Positions 25,443 to 36,652 of a stretch of 60,000 bases of DNA are shown in pieces. The notes below the pieces were generated by a model. The model had not been told where the DNA came from, ran no database searches, and was given only the letters and a program-made list of their open reading frames with translations. Both the position numbers and the translations under genes were made by a program. Source of the DNA: Apostichopus japonicus. Taxonomy: Eukaryota > Echinodermata > Holothuroidea > Aspidochirotida > Stichopodidae. The DNA lies in NCBI RefSeq assembly GCF_037975245.1, contig NC_092573.1, positions 4,465,501 through 4,525,500 on the forward strand. Direction: 5' to 3'. The stretch's first letter is position 1. Each line of letters opens with the position of its first letter.

Positions 25443-28400
25443 CTGAATACTATGGTTCCTGTGTACTACACTGCTATACAACACTGAATACTATGGTTCC
25501 TGTGTACTACACTGCTATACAACACTGAATACTATGGTTCCTGTGTACTACAAGTGCTGCTATACAACAATGAATACTATGGTTCCTGTGTACTACACTG
25601 CTATACAACACTGAATACTATGGTTCCTGTTTACTACACTGCTATACAACACTGAATACTATGGTTCCTGTGTACTACACTGCTATACAACACTGAATAC
25701 TATGGTTCCTGTGTACTACACTACTATACAACACTGAATACTATGGTTCCTGTATACTACACTGCTATACAACACTGAATACTATCGTTAATGTGTACTA
25801 CACTGCTATATAACACTGAATACTATGGTTCCTTTGTACTACACTGCTATACAACACTGAATACTATGGTTCCTGTTTACTACACTGCTATACAACACTG
25901 AATACTATGGTTCCTGTGTACTACACTGCTATACAACACTGAATACTATGGTTCCTGTGTACTACAAGTGCTGCTATACAACAATGAATACTATGGTTCC
26001 TGTGTACTACACTGCTATACAACACTGAATACTATGGTTCCTGTTTACTACACTGCTATACAACAATGAATACTATGGTTCCTGTGTACTACACTGCTAT
26101 ACAACACTGAATACTATGGTTCCTGTGTACTACACTACTATACAACACTGAATACTATGGTTCCTGTATACTACACTGCTATACAACACTGAATACTATC
26201 GTTAATGTGTACTACACTGCTATATAACACTGAACACTATGGTTCCTTTGTACTACACTGCTATACAACACTGAATACTATGGTTCCTGTTTACTACACT
26301 GCTATACAACACTGAATACTATGGTTCCTGTGTACTACACTGCTATACAACACTGAATACTATGGTTCCTGTGTACTACACTGCTATACAACACTGAATA
26401 CTATCGTTAATGTGTACTACACTGCTATACAACACTGAATTCTATGGTTCATGTGTACTACACTGCTATAGAACACTGAATACTATGGTTCCTTTGTACT
26501 ACACTGCTATACAACACTGAATACTATGGTTCCTGTTTACTACACTGCTATACAACACTGAATACTATGGTTCCTGTGTACTACACTGCTATACAACACT
26601 GAATAGTATGGTTCCTGTGTACTACACTGCTATACAACACTGAATACTATCGTTAATGTGTACTACACTGCTATACAACACTGAATTCTATGGTTCATGT
26701 GTACTACACTGCTATATAACACTGAATACTATGGTTCCTGTGTACTACACTGCTATACAACACTGAATACCATGGCTCCTGTATACTACACTGCTATACA
26801 ACACTGAATACTATCGTTCCTGTGTACTACACTACTATACAACACTGAATACTATGGTTCCTGTGTACTACACTGCTATACAACACTGAATACTATGGTT
26901 CATGTGTACTACACTGCTATACAACATTGAATACTATGGTTAATGTGTACTACACTGCTATACAACACTGAATACTATGGTATCTGTGTACTACACTGCT
27001 ATACAACACTGAATACTATGGTTCCTGTGTACTACACTGCTATACAACACTGAATACTATGGTTCCTGTATACTACGCTGCTATACAACACTGAATACTA
27101 TGGCTCCTGTATACTACACTGCTATACAACACTGAATACTATGGTTCCTGTGTACTACACTGCTATACAACACTGAATACTATGGCTCCTGTATACTACA
27201 CTGCTATACAACACTGAATACTATGGTTAATGTGTACTACGCTGCTATACAACACTGAATACTATGGTATCTGTGTACTACGCTGCTATACAACACTGAA
27301 TACTATGGTTCCTGTGTACTACGCTGCTATACAACACTGAATACTATGGTATCTGTGTACTACGCTGCTATACAACACTGAATACTATGGTTCCTGTGTA
27401 CTACGCTGCTATACAACACTGAATACTATGGCTCCTGTATACTACACTGCTATACAACACTGAATACTATGGTTCCTGCGTACTACGCTGCTATATAACA
27501 CTGAATACTATGGTTCCTGTGTACTACACTGCTATACAACACTGAATACTATGGTTCCTGCGTACTACACTGCTATACAACACTGAATACCATGGTTCCT
27601 GTATACTACACTGCTATACAACACTGAATACTATGGTTAATGTGTACTACACTGCTATATAACACTGAATACTATGGTTCCTGTGTACTACACTGCTATA
27701 CAACACTGAATACCATGGTTCCTGTATACTACACTGCTATACAACACTGAATACTATGGTTCCTGTGTACTACACTGCTATACAACACTGAATACTATGG
27801 TTCCTGTATACTACACTGCTATACAAACCTGAATACTATGGTTAATGTGTACTACACTGCTATACAACACTGAATACTATGGTTCTTGTGTACTACACTG
27901 CTATACAACACTGAATACTATGGTTCCTGTATACTACACTGCTATACAACACTGAATACTATGGTTAATGTGTACTACACTGCTATATAACACTGAATAC
28001 TATGGTTTCTGTGTACTACACTGCTAGACAACACTGAATACTATGGTTAATGTGTACTACACTGCTATATAACACTGAATACTATGGTTCTTGTGTACTA
28101 CACTGCTATACAACACTGAATACTATGGTTAATGTGTACTACACTGCTATACAACACTGAATACTATGGTTCCTGTGTACTACACTGCTATACAACACTG
28201 AATACTATGGTTCCTGTATACTACACTGCTATACAACACTGAATACTATGGTTAATGTGTACTACACTGCTATATAACACTGAATACTATGGTTTCTGTG
28301 TACTACACTGCTAGACAACACTGAATACTATGGTTCCTGTGTACTACACTGCTACACAACACTGAATACTATGGTTCCTGTATACTACACTGCTATACAA

Positions 28401-28606
28401 CACTGAATACTATGGTTAATGTGTACTACACTGCTATATAACACTGAATACCATGGTTCCTATGTACTACACTGCTATACAACACTGAATACTATGGTTC
28501 CTGTGTACTACACTGCTATACAACACTGAATAGTATGGTTCCTGTGTACTACACTGCTATACAACACTGAATACTATGGTTCCTGTGTACTACACTGCTA
28601 TACAAC
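25443..28606. repeat. 41-bp minisatellite array, about 77 copies, with higher-order repeats
   Basis: The unit begins TGAATACTATGGTTCCTGTG and ends in CACTGCTATACAACAC. The total span of 3164 bp equals about 77 units. Variants recur at multiples of 41: the longer ACAAGTGCTGC variant at 25551 and 25965 (414 bp, ten units plus the extra bases), and the ATCGTTAATG variant near 25784, 26198, 26403 and 26649. That shows higher-order duplication by unequal exchange. CGCTGC and GTATACT variants are concentrated in the right half. 41 is not a multiple of three and stops occur in every unit, so it is not coding. Units abut directly, so it is not a CRISPR array. Confidence 0.97.
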
Positions 28607-29951
28607 GTTACACATTGTATAGCAACTTTGTGTAGCATTTTGAGATGCGTTACTGGATGAATTACCCCCAGGGCTTAGGCTAAACAAGTATCAGAAATTA
28701 GAAAGGAAGAGAGTCAATGACTTTGAGAAGAGTTGTGGCTCCCAGTGGTAGTGAATTTTATTCATTCCAGTCAGAGTTCCAACTATGTACCAATAACACT
28801 CCCAATCAAACAAGCCCAAAGAAAAGAAAATAACAGTTCCTCTGAACACTATTGTTCCTGTGTACTACACTGCTATATGTCACTTTAAGGTTTGAAGTCT
28901 TTCCTGCAAGTAGGATTTTTTTTTATTCTTTTCATATTGGTGAAACATTCCTTGACATAAATAGTAAAACCTACAAAAACATCCAGCTAGTCTGGTAGTT
29001 ACTATGGAGGCCACTCATTTTAATGGATGACAGGCATCATGTCAAAGGTCGAAGAAGCCTATAAAGCAAGACAATAAAACAGGATGTATGATCTTATAAT
29101 ATTTATCAAGACAGATAATTACAATCATTCCTTTCTTTGTTTCTCTCTACCAGGTGAAGCGTCTCCATTTCTCTTCAGGAATCAGATTCATCAATCTATC
29201 TACATTTTACCACTATTTGACCTTTTTCCACCACCTATCTCATCAATCATACATTAGTAAATTCTTCTTATTTAAACAACACATTTTTAAGGAGTCACTA
29301 TAGGCTACATGTATATATATACACTAAAAACTCGGATCTACTGTATAATTTGTGGAAATGTTAAAATGTATACAATATCTGTGGTTGGAATGTACTGATG
29401 AAGGACAGGTTATCATCATCATCAATGTCTAATACATAGCTATACTATCATGACTATCATGATGGACAATTTATTGACCAAAGTAGCATGAATTATACAC
29501 ACAAACAAAGAATTGCCAGATTGCTAGAGTGAGGTAATGCATAAGGTTATTTGAGGCGAGGGAGTACATGCTGTGTATTATTCACACAAACCTTAACCAA
29601 TCACAAAACTGTTTGCTCAAAAGAAGCAAAATCTACATCCCAAGCATGCCTTACTTTATAATACTGTACACTATAATTATGGCAGAATTTGAAAGGTCGG
29701 TGTCATTGACAGGCAATAAACTAATTACTATGGAAGTATGTACATAAAGAGGAAACTTCACATAGAAGGTAGCACAGCTATAAACGATAATACTTTTATT
29801 GACTCTGGTACAGTCCGAGGATTTTGGCTAGATCTTTTTCATATCGAAATGCAACTCGGTACTAAAATGCCTCATGCATGCAAGACATCAATGTGATTAT
29901 CAGAGAACATGTTACATTAACACAAAAAAAAACAAGAGCCCAAGGGCACTG
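28607..29951. other. no gene seen; holds an orphan 41-bp unit
   Basis: The stretch holds an isolated partial unit of the neighbouring array at about 28842-28878 (GTGTACTACACTGCTATAT). A pyrimidine-rich acceptor-like sequence at about 29154 is followed by about 50 open codons without a donor or recognisable domain. Confidence 0.6.
28842..28878 (+). repeat. orphan unit of the 41-bp minisatellite
   Basis: About 36 bases match the array unit (ACTATTGTTCCTGTGTACTA and on to CTGCTATAT), 235 bp beyond the array end. It marks either the source unit or a detached one. Confidence 0.8.
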
Positions 29952-30480
29952 TGGTTCCTTGCTTGGGGTATATGACAATACACATCATATTATCAAGCAA
30001 GATTGGGCTGAAATAGTCCAAGTAATTGTCCTACATGTTCCCATAAAGTAACCAACACTATAGCCAACACTTTTGTGATCACAAAATGTGATCGGATTTT
30101 TTATCAAAAGGCACTTTTGAGATCTAAATATGGCGTCGAAAATGTAAGAAATATAAGAGACCTACAAGCGTGTCAACAGATATGATAACAATGGTGACCT
30201 CAGATGACATGACCTTGAAGTTCAAAATGTTCCACCACCCCATTCACAACTTGTCCCAAAATATCAACCATGTCACACCTTGGCATTGAGATTTAATTGC
30301 ATAAAATGTCAAAAAATTAACTTTTGAACTTGTATGTAACTTCACACACAAAGGTCACCCGGAGGTCAACCAATTGAGATTTTTGATCGGTGAGACCTAA
30401 ATAGAGCATGACTGTAAAAATTCAAACATTTTTTCTTTGCCCATTTTCTCCCCCCATAATACTACTTTTTTAACATTAGC

Positions 30481-32387
30481 TGACCTTTGGTGACCTTGGA
30501 TCACATGACCGTTAAGTTTGAAAATATTCCCCTATACCATTTGCAACTTGTCCAAAAAAATCAACCTTGTCACTAGGAGTTATTGCATTAAATGTGTGAA
30601 AATTAACTTTGACCTCAAATAACTTCGCACACGAAGGTCAAATGGGGGTCAACCCATTTACATTTATGATCAGAAGGTACCTTTAACATCTGAAAATAGC
30701 ATCGAAACTGTAAAAATCCACAAAACACGAAAAGGTCACCAGAGGTCAAATTGAGGTCAAGGGTCACCCAGATGCGGGTCGACAATTGGATTACATTGGA
30801 GCAACTCCCAACCCTAACGGACAATTTGTTCTTAAGTTGTCGCAAAAATACTAGTTTTTTATCATTAATTGACCTTTGGTGACCTTGTATCACATGACCG
30901 TTAAGTTTGAAAATATTCCCCTATACCATTTGCAACTACTCCAAAAATATCAACCTTGTCACACCTTGGAACTGGGAGTTATTGCATTAAATGTCTGAAA
31001 ATTAACTTTGACCTCATATAACTTATTACACGAAGGTCACACAGGGGTCAACCTATTGACATTTATGATCAGAAGGTACCTTTGACATCTGAAAATAGCA
31101 TCGAAACTGTAAAAAATCCACAAAACACGAAAAGGTCACCAGAGGTCAAATTGAGGTCAAGGGTCACCCAGATGCGGGTCGACAATTGGACTTCATTGAA
31201 GCAACTCCCAACTCTAACGGACAATTTGTTCTCAAGTTATCGCAAAAATACTAGTTTTTTATCATTAATTGACCTTTGGTGACCTCGGATCACATGACCG
31301 TTAAGTTTGAAAATATTCCCCTATACCATTTGCAACTTGTCTCAAAATATCAACTGTGTAACACCTTGGCACTGGGAGTTATTACACTAAATGTCTGAAA
31401 ATTAACTTTGACCTCATATAACTTAACATACAAAGGTCACCTTGGGTCAACTTATTGACATTTTTGATTGATGAGACCTAAATTAGAGCATCAAACTATA
31501 AAAATTCAAACATTTTTTTCTTTGCCCATTTTCTACCCCCAAAATACTAGTTTTTTGACATTAATTGAACTTTGGTGACCTCGGATCACATGACCGGTAA
31601 GTTTGAAAATATTCCCCTATACCATTTGCAACTTGTCCAAAAATATCAACCATGTCACACCTTGGAACTGGGAGTTGTTGCATTAAATGTGTGAAAATTA
31701 ACTTTGACCTCGTATAACTTCGCACACGAAGGTCACACGGGTGTCAACCAATTGACATTTTTGATCGGAAGGTACCTTTGATATCCAAATCTAGCATCAA
31801 AACCAAACATTTTCTTTTTTGCTCGTTTCCTCCCAAAATAAGCACATTTTTTCTAATGTGACCTTTGACCTTTTGACCTTGGTTTCAGATGTAGTTTAAT
31901 CTCCTGATTCCAAAAAACAAAACGAAAAGTCTGTACAACCATCCTAACTCCGACCGAAAAACTTTGACCCCATATAACTTCGCACATAAAGGTCACACGG
32001 GGTCAACCTATTGACATTTATGATCAGAAGGTACCTTTGACATCTGAAAATAGCATCGAAACTGTAAAAATCCCAAAAACACGAAAAGGTCACCAGAGGT
32101 CAAATTGAGGTCAAGGGTCACCCAGATGCGGGTCGACAATTGGATTACATTGACGCAACTCCCAACCCTAACAGACTTTTCGTTCTTAAGTTATTGCAAA
32201 AATACTAGTTTTTTATCATTAATTGACCTTTGGTGACCTCGGATCACATGACCGTTAAGTTTGAAAATGCTCCCCTAACCAGTTCACAACTTGTCCCAAA
32301 ATATCAATCTTGTCGCACATTGGCACTGGGAGTTATTGCAGTTTTAATATTTTCGGTTTTTGGACCATAACTGACCTTTGGTGACCT
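30481..32387. promoter_or_regulatory. repeated DR4 and DR1 nuclear-receptor-type motifs inside the element
   Basis: TGACCTTTGGTGACCT (on minus: AGGTCA, CCAA, AGGTCA, a perfect DR4) occurs at 30481-30496, 30870-30885, 31270-31285, 32224-32239 and 32372-32387, with a mutated copy near 31565. AGGTCAAGGGTCA (a DR1) occurs at 30754-30766, 31154-31166 and 32108-32120. Motif spacing follows the element's internal repeats. These match consensus sites for RXR heterodimers and HNF4-like receptors, but binding here is inference. Confidence 0.45.
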
Positions 32388-32504
32388 TTGTGGGCACCAA
32401 AAACAATAGGGCACACCTTCTCCATATGGCGGATCTATAGTCCAAGTTTGGCCTCAATCCAACATTCCCTTATTGAGATAGAGCGTACCCAAGCAAGTGT
32501 CACA

Positions 32505-32539
32505 GACACACACACACACACACATACACACACACACAC
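32505..32539. repeat. (CA)n microsatellite
   Basis: CA dinucleotides with single GA and TA interruptions, inside the right end of the surrounding element. Confidence 0.9.
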
Positions 32540-32583
32540 GCCAACCTGACTGCATAGGTTCCTTTTGCTAAAGCAAGGAACCA

Positions 32584-33796
32584 AAAAAAGGTTCAAATGG
32601 TATGCTCTATTTCATTGTTTCTAGGGTGGTGGAATTTTGATGGATTTGTTTAATATTTTCAGGTACCCTTACTTCCATTCATGGACTGGTAAGGGCACCC
32701 TAATTAATGTTGCAAAATCAGGGCAAACTGAAACTTCCAGAACTGCAATTTTTTGTCCAAAACAGCATTCTGCAAACCTTCCTCAGATTCCGAGATTGAC
32801 TGTGTAATGTCACATCACAGTGAGAGAGTGGGATTCAGATTCATCAACATACACACCTTAAAAAGGAAATTCTTGTTCCATCCAAAACTACCAAGAAAAG
32901 TATCACTATGGAAAAACAGTTATAACCTTTGACTTCCATTGGCAAACAATTGATAGTGTTTTTGTACATTTATAAACTGGAATGTGAATTCAAAGCATTT
33001 GGTAATTTGAAGCAGCATATTATCCACCAGTCTCACTAGCTTCTTGCTCTCCAAAGCACTGCCATCTATTATTGCCGATGGACATAACACAATTGGTCAA
33101 ACCTCTATCAACTTACTTTCTTCCTCAGCCCCCCCCCCCCACCACCACCACTAGTGAACACTACAAAGCAGTTGTTTTGGTTACTGAATGTACCAAGGTG
33201 ACAGTAGTCAAGTTGGTCCTGGGAGTCAAGAGTAAGGATAGAGGGATTATAGGGCCAGGACTATTGTCAACCCAAACTTTCCACAGCAATCATTTTCACA
33301 CGAGCATGGCTCCCCTCCCAGTAGTACTGCAAAACTAGTATGCATAAACCATATGCAACAGATTAAACAAATGAATGCATTGTACGCTCAAATTTGTTGG
33401 AGGTATCAATGTACATCATGCAGTACAAAATAACCCATTCCTACTGGTTACAAAGCTTTACAGAGCAGTGCAAAAATGTAGTGAAGAGCAGGAATTAAAA
33501 GGAATTATGAAATTCCTAGCTGCATTGGAGTTAAAACAGATGGCCAAAACCTACCCAATTTATCAATTGATCATTGTTTTTACATTGCAGGTCAGACCCC
33601 ACGCTCGGCACTAAAACATGATCAATTGATTTTAAACCTCCACAGCCCTTTTCATCATGCCTATATGCAGTATCAGACGCGGTGAGCACTCCCAACCACC
33701 AAACAGGAAGTTGAGGTATTTTCCTTGAAGAAAACATGTGATACCCTAAGCCATGTGATATGCAACACTGCTAGTAATGCTTAAGTATTGAGTCAT
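32584..33796. other. no gene seen
   Basis: Spacer with a poly-C/ACC microsatellite at 33129-33153. Open frames at 33072-33737 show no domain and conflict with each other. Confidence 0.6.
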
Positions 33797-34799
33797 ATTA
33801 CACTGTGACCAATAATATCAGGGGTAACCAGGTCAACCCCCAGTTGCATTTACATTACATTAACCTTAGGCCCAGGGGCTGAACCTCCCTCCTATCCTAG
33901 TCCACATATTACACTGTAACTAATAATATCAGGGGTAACCAGGTCAACCCCCAGTTGCATTTACATTACATTAACCTTAGGCCCAGGGACTGAACCTCCC
34001 TCCTATCCTAGTCCACATATTACACTGTAACTAATAATATCAGGGGTAACCAGGTCAACCCCCAGTTGCATTTACATTACATTAACCTTAGGCCCAGGGA
34101 CTGAACCTCCCTCCTATCCTAGTCCACATATTACACTGTAACTAATAATATCAGGGGTAACCAGGTCAACCCCCAGTTGCATTTACATAACATTAACCTT
34201 AGGCCCAGTGACTGTTCGTCCCTCCTATCCTAGTCCACATATTACACTGTAACTAATAATATCATGGGTAACCAGGTCAACCCCCAGTTGCATTACTTAT
34301 GTTAATCTTAGGCCCAGGGACTGAACCTCCCTCCTATCCTAGTCCACATATTACACTGTAACTAATAATATCAGGGGAAACCAGGTCAACCCCCAGTTGC
34401 ATTTACATTGCATTAACCTTAGGCCCAGTGACTGTTCGTCCCTCCTATCCTAGTCCACATATTACACTGTAACTAATAATATCAGGGGTAACCAGGTCAA
34501 CCCCCAGTTGCATTTACATTATGTTAATCTTAGGCCCAGTGACTGAACCTCCCTCCTATCCTAGTCCACATATTACACTGTAACTAATAATATCAGGGGT
34601 AACCAGGTCAACCCCCAGTTGCATTTACATTGCATTAACCTTAGGCCCAGTGACTGCTCGTCCCTCCTATCCTAATCTACATATTACACTGTAACTAATA
34701 ATATCAGGGGTAACCAGGTCAATCCCCAGTTGCATTTACATTGCATTAACCTTAGGCCCAGGGACTGATCTTCCCTCCTATCCTAGTCTACATATTACA
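33797..34799. repeat. 111-bp tandem repeat, nine copies
   Basis: Copies begin at ATTACACTGTAAC at 33797, 33908, 34019, 34130, 34241, 34350, 34461, 34572 and 34683, spaced 111 bases except one of 109. Each carries TAATAATATCAGGGGTAACC, CAGGTCAACCCCCAGTTGC and CCCTCCTATCCTAGT. Copies are highly similar, so the array is young or homogenised. A GACTGTTCGTC or GACTGCTCGTC variant marks copies four, six and eight. Confidence 0.97.
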
Positions 34800-34866
34800 T
34801 ATTTCCTTCTATCAAGCAACAAAACTTCGCAAAATCTGCTAAATTGCCTCGGTTAGGAAAAGTAGA

Positions 34867-34888
34867 AAACAAATGACGTCATTTGTTT
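34867..34888. promoter_or_regulatory. 22-base perfect palindrome centred on a full CRE
   Basis: AAACAAATGAC is followed immediately by its exact complement GTCATTTGTTT, so the centre is TGACGTCA, the full cAMP-response element bound by CREB/ATF factors. It lies about 115 bp upstream of the ATG at 35003. This is compatible with a promoter, but no TATA box or other core element was recognised. Confidence 0.45.
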
Positions 34889-35002
34889 ATCAAGTCGAAA
34901 CTGTATGATATCGTTGTAGGGAACTGCTTACTGCTACCACATACAGTTGGTGAACAGGCATAATACGCAGACACCACATAGCTAGCTCATACATATTACA
35001 AA

Positions 35003-35246
35003 ATGGAGGCCGGTGGCATTGACCGTAAATTTTAATGATCATAAGCTTTTGGATTCAGATAGCGATAGCGAAGAAGGCCGAGAACTGGAGGACATGTTTA
35101 CTGATCGTGGGAAGTTTTTCCCTTCATGTTCGAACTGGAGACCAGAGAAGAGGAGGCCGGATCGGACAGGGATGTCGAAATTGCTTGTCTTGACGGGACA
35201 CAATAGTAACGTTAGGCCTAGCATACTATATAGGCTAGTTGTGTGA
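35003..35246 (+). pseudogene. possible first exon or decayed ORF (acidic N terminus, frame break)
   Basis: An ATG at 35003 opens MEAGGIDRKF and then meets TAA at a TTTT run (35029-35032). The next frame over continues NDHKLLDSDSDSEEGRELED and is open to 35246. The two halves read naturally in series, so either a one-base insertion broke the gene or the second frame is fortuitous. The acidic Ser/Asp-rich start suggests a nuclear or regulatory protein, but no domain is visible. A CRE palindrome lies upstream. TAGGCCTA motifs typical of echinoderm introns follow at 35213 and 35250. It runs opposite to the exon at 36490. I do not recognise it. Confidence 0.25.
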
Positions 35247-36217
35247 CTAGTTAGGCCTAGATCGAATATTGTTACCTAACTTTCCCCATGGTAGAAATAA
35301 CCCAGAAATAAATCTTGGTCTTAGCTAGGCTAGCTGAGTGCAGTGTTACTGAGCTAGCAGTTTTAGACGAACAGGAAACTTGCGCAAATCTCGGTACTGT
35401 TGTGCACCCATTTTCAGATGATATTTTATTGATTGTCTGCGACGTATTATTTACGTCTTGGATCTTGGTTAGCACATTTTGCCTATTTAGTTTTGGCCAC
35501 CGTGACCCCCATGATGTCTATCATATTACCGGATGAGCTTGGTAATAAATTAAAACAGCAAAGAAACAATCGTGGAACTCCAAATTTGGTGTATAGGGTT
35601 TTGATATATAGCTTCTCAATCTTTACAAGTTTGAAGGGAATCTGCTACGTGTTGCTTGATCTTTAAAGTTCTTCTTTAACCAATTGATTACAACATGCAA
35701 AAGTAAGTCCAGCACTCTAAATGTCAACCTTTGGGGGCACAACTGTAGATTTAGGTCAAATTTGCATCTCAATTGAAGAAAACTGCAAGACTTCTTCTAG
35801 GTAATCAAAAAATCTCAAGAGGTATACAGAATATTCATGGATTGCACAGTTAATTCTAAGTGCCTACAGAAAACATTGTGTAACTTTGAATTTACAAGAA
35901 CCAAACACCAACGCAAGACACCGGTTTATCATCAAAGCTAATCAACTAGCACTTGCGACTTTACTTGTATTCGCATCGTTTTCCACAAAAGTGCCCAGAA
36001 AGAATCCCTAATGACATCACATCCATCAGGGGTCAGTTTGAATAGAACTAACACTTAACTTAAATAACATTTTAAGATGAAACTGGTCCTGCGATAGTCT
36101 TTGTGGGTTCTGAGCACATCAATAAAATGGTTTTCTTGGCAAATAAGAAAATGAGCTATCCACACCAATGTCCATGTTATGCTTAGGAGAGCACTGTCAC
36201 TTGTGTAGTCATTGGGG
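35247..36217. other. no gene seen
   Basis: Spacer. Overlapping plus-strand open frames at 35315-35666 are hydrophobic and lack splice or domain support. Confidence 0.55.
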
Positions 36218-36440
36218 AGGGCGTTGTGGTCAAATGGCTCTAAGGCAAGGGACTTGGGACCTAAGGATGACAGGTTCAAGTCCTGGCCGGATCATAAATT
36301 ATGTCCATCTGAAGAAGTTAGACACTCTCAGATTGCACAATGACACCTTTTGTCATGGCTACAACCCAGTTGCTGTACCAGTCTGAGACCCAAATGTTTG
36401 TGGAGAGTGGTTCAGATAGTCCTCCAACCCTGTTCCACCC
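36218..36440 (+). mobile_element. tRNA-derived SINE with well-kept box A and box B
   Basis: The head starts GGGCGTTGTGGTCAAATGGC, giving a box A TGGTCAAATGG (36227-36237), and carries a near-canonical box B GGTTCAAGTCC at 36273-36283. The box spacing of about 35 bases fits a tRNA, and the anticodon-arm region is tRNA-like. It is followed by a tRNA-unrelated body that includes ACAACCCAGTTGCTGTACC. The box B is intact, so this copy may be younger than the one at 17.7 kb. The right boundary is approximate. It is not a functional tRNA gene because the acceptor ends do not pair. Confidence 0.75.
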
Positions 36441-36489
36441 TTTATCTTTTCCAAACATAACATTGCACATAACTTTCATACAAAGTTAC

Positions 36490-36652
36490 CTTTTAACGTA
36501 TCCAAGTCTCCTTCAATCACTTTTTGTAATCTCTCCCGAAGAGACTTAACAACGTCTTCTTGCCTCAGAATGTCTCCATCCGTTACTGTGAACTTGATGA
36601 CTGGAGGTTGTTCCACGTTTATATAAACACCAGGATTTTTGTCTAACAGTGA
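36490..36652 (-). CDS. internal exon of an unrecognised minus-strand gene
   Basis: On the minus strand a strong acceptor (pyrimidine tract then TCTTCTTTTTCTCAG) ends just before 36652, and the exon stops at AAAAG followed by GTAACT at 36489. Only one of three frames is open over all 163 bases: it starts in phase 0 and ends in phase 1. The peptide begins SLLDKNPGVYINVEQPP, continues VIKFTVTDGDILRQEDVV, then KSLRERLQKVIEGDLDTLK. That suggests a beta-rich segment passing into a charged helix. Codon use, splice sites and amino-acid balance make this the best exon in the window. The following exon in phase is at 20683-20783. I cannot name the family; a resemblance to the membrane-proximal domain of IA-2-type receptors was considered and not supported. 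Confidence 0.7.

Larger units (their letters stand above)
29952..32583. mobile_element. unclassified ~2.6-kb element with 13-bp inverted ends and internal tandem blocks
   Basis: TGGTTCCTTGCTT at 29952-29964 is exactly mirrored by AAGCAAGGAACCA at 32571-32583. The right end also folds on itself (GGTTCC, TTGC, loop TAAA, GCAA, GGAACC). The interior consists of imperfect tandem blocks of roughly 300-660 bp. Each repeats CACATGACCGTTAAGTTTG, ATTCCCCTATACCATTTG and, in three copies, AGATGCGGGTCGACAATTGG. A (CA)n tract lies just inside the right end. No transposase or other ORF is intact. Class is unresolved: a non-autonomous DNA transposon, or a Helitron-like or satellite-bearing element, are all possible. 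Confidence 0.65.

Noticed and set aside
25443-28606. CRISPR-like array of ~41-bp repeats
   Set aside because: Units abut directly with no unique spacers and there are no cas genes. This is a eukaryotic minisatellite.
29155-29301. Plus-strand exon after TTTCTCTCTACCAG
   Set aside because: Good acceptor and about 49 open codons, but no donor, no poly(A) signal in a sensible place and no recognisable protein.
36218-36290. Functional tRNA gene
   Set aside because: Box A and box B are present, but the acceptor-stem ends do not pair and a SINE body follows.
36490-36652. Naming the gene as an IA-2/PTPRN-type receptor phosphatase
   Set aside because: The INVEQPPVIKFTV segment is only loosely reminiscent of that membrane-proximal fold, and the in-phase next exon is a charged helix ending in a stop rather than a transmembrane segment and phosphatase.
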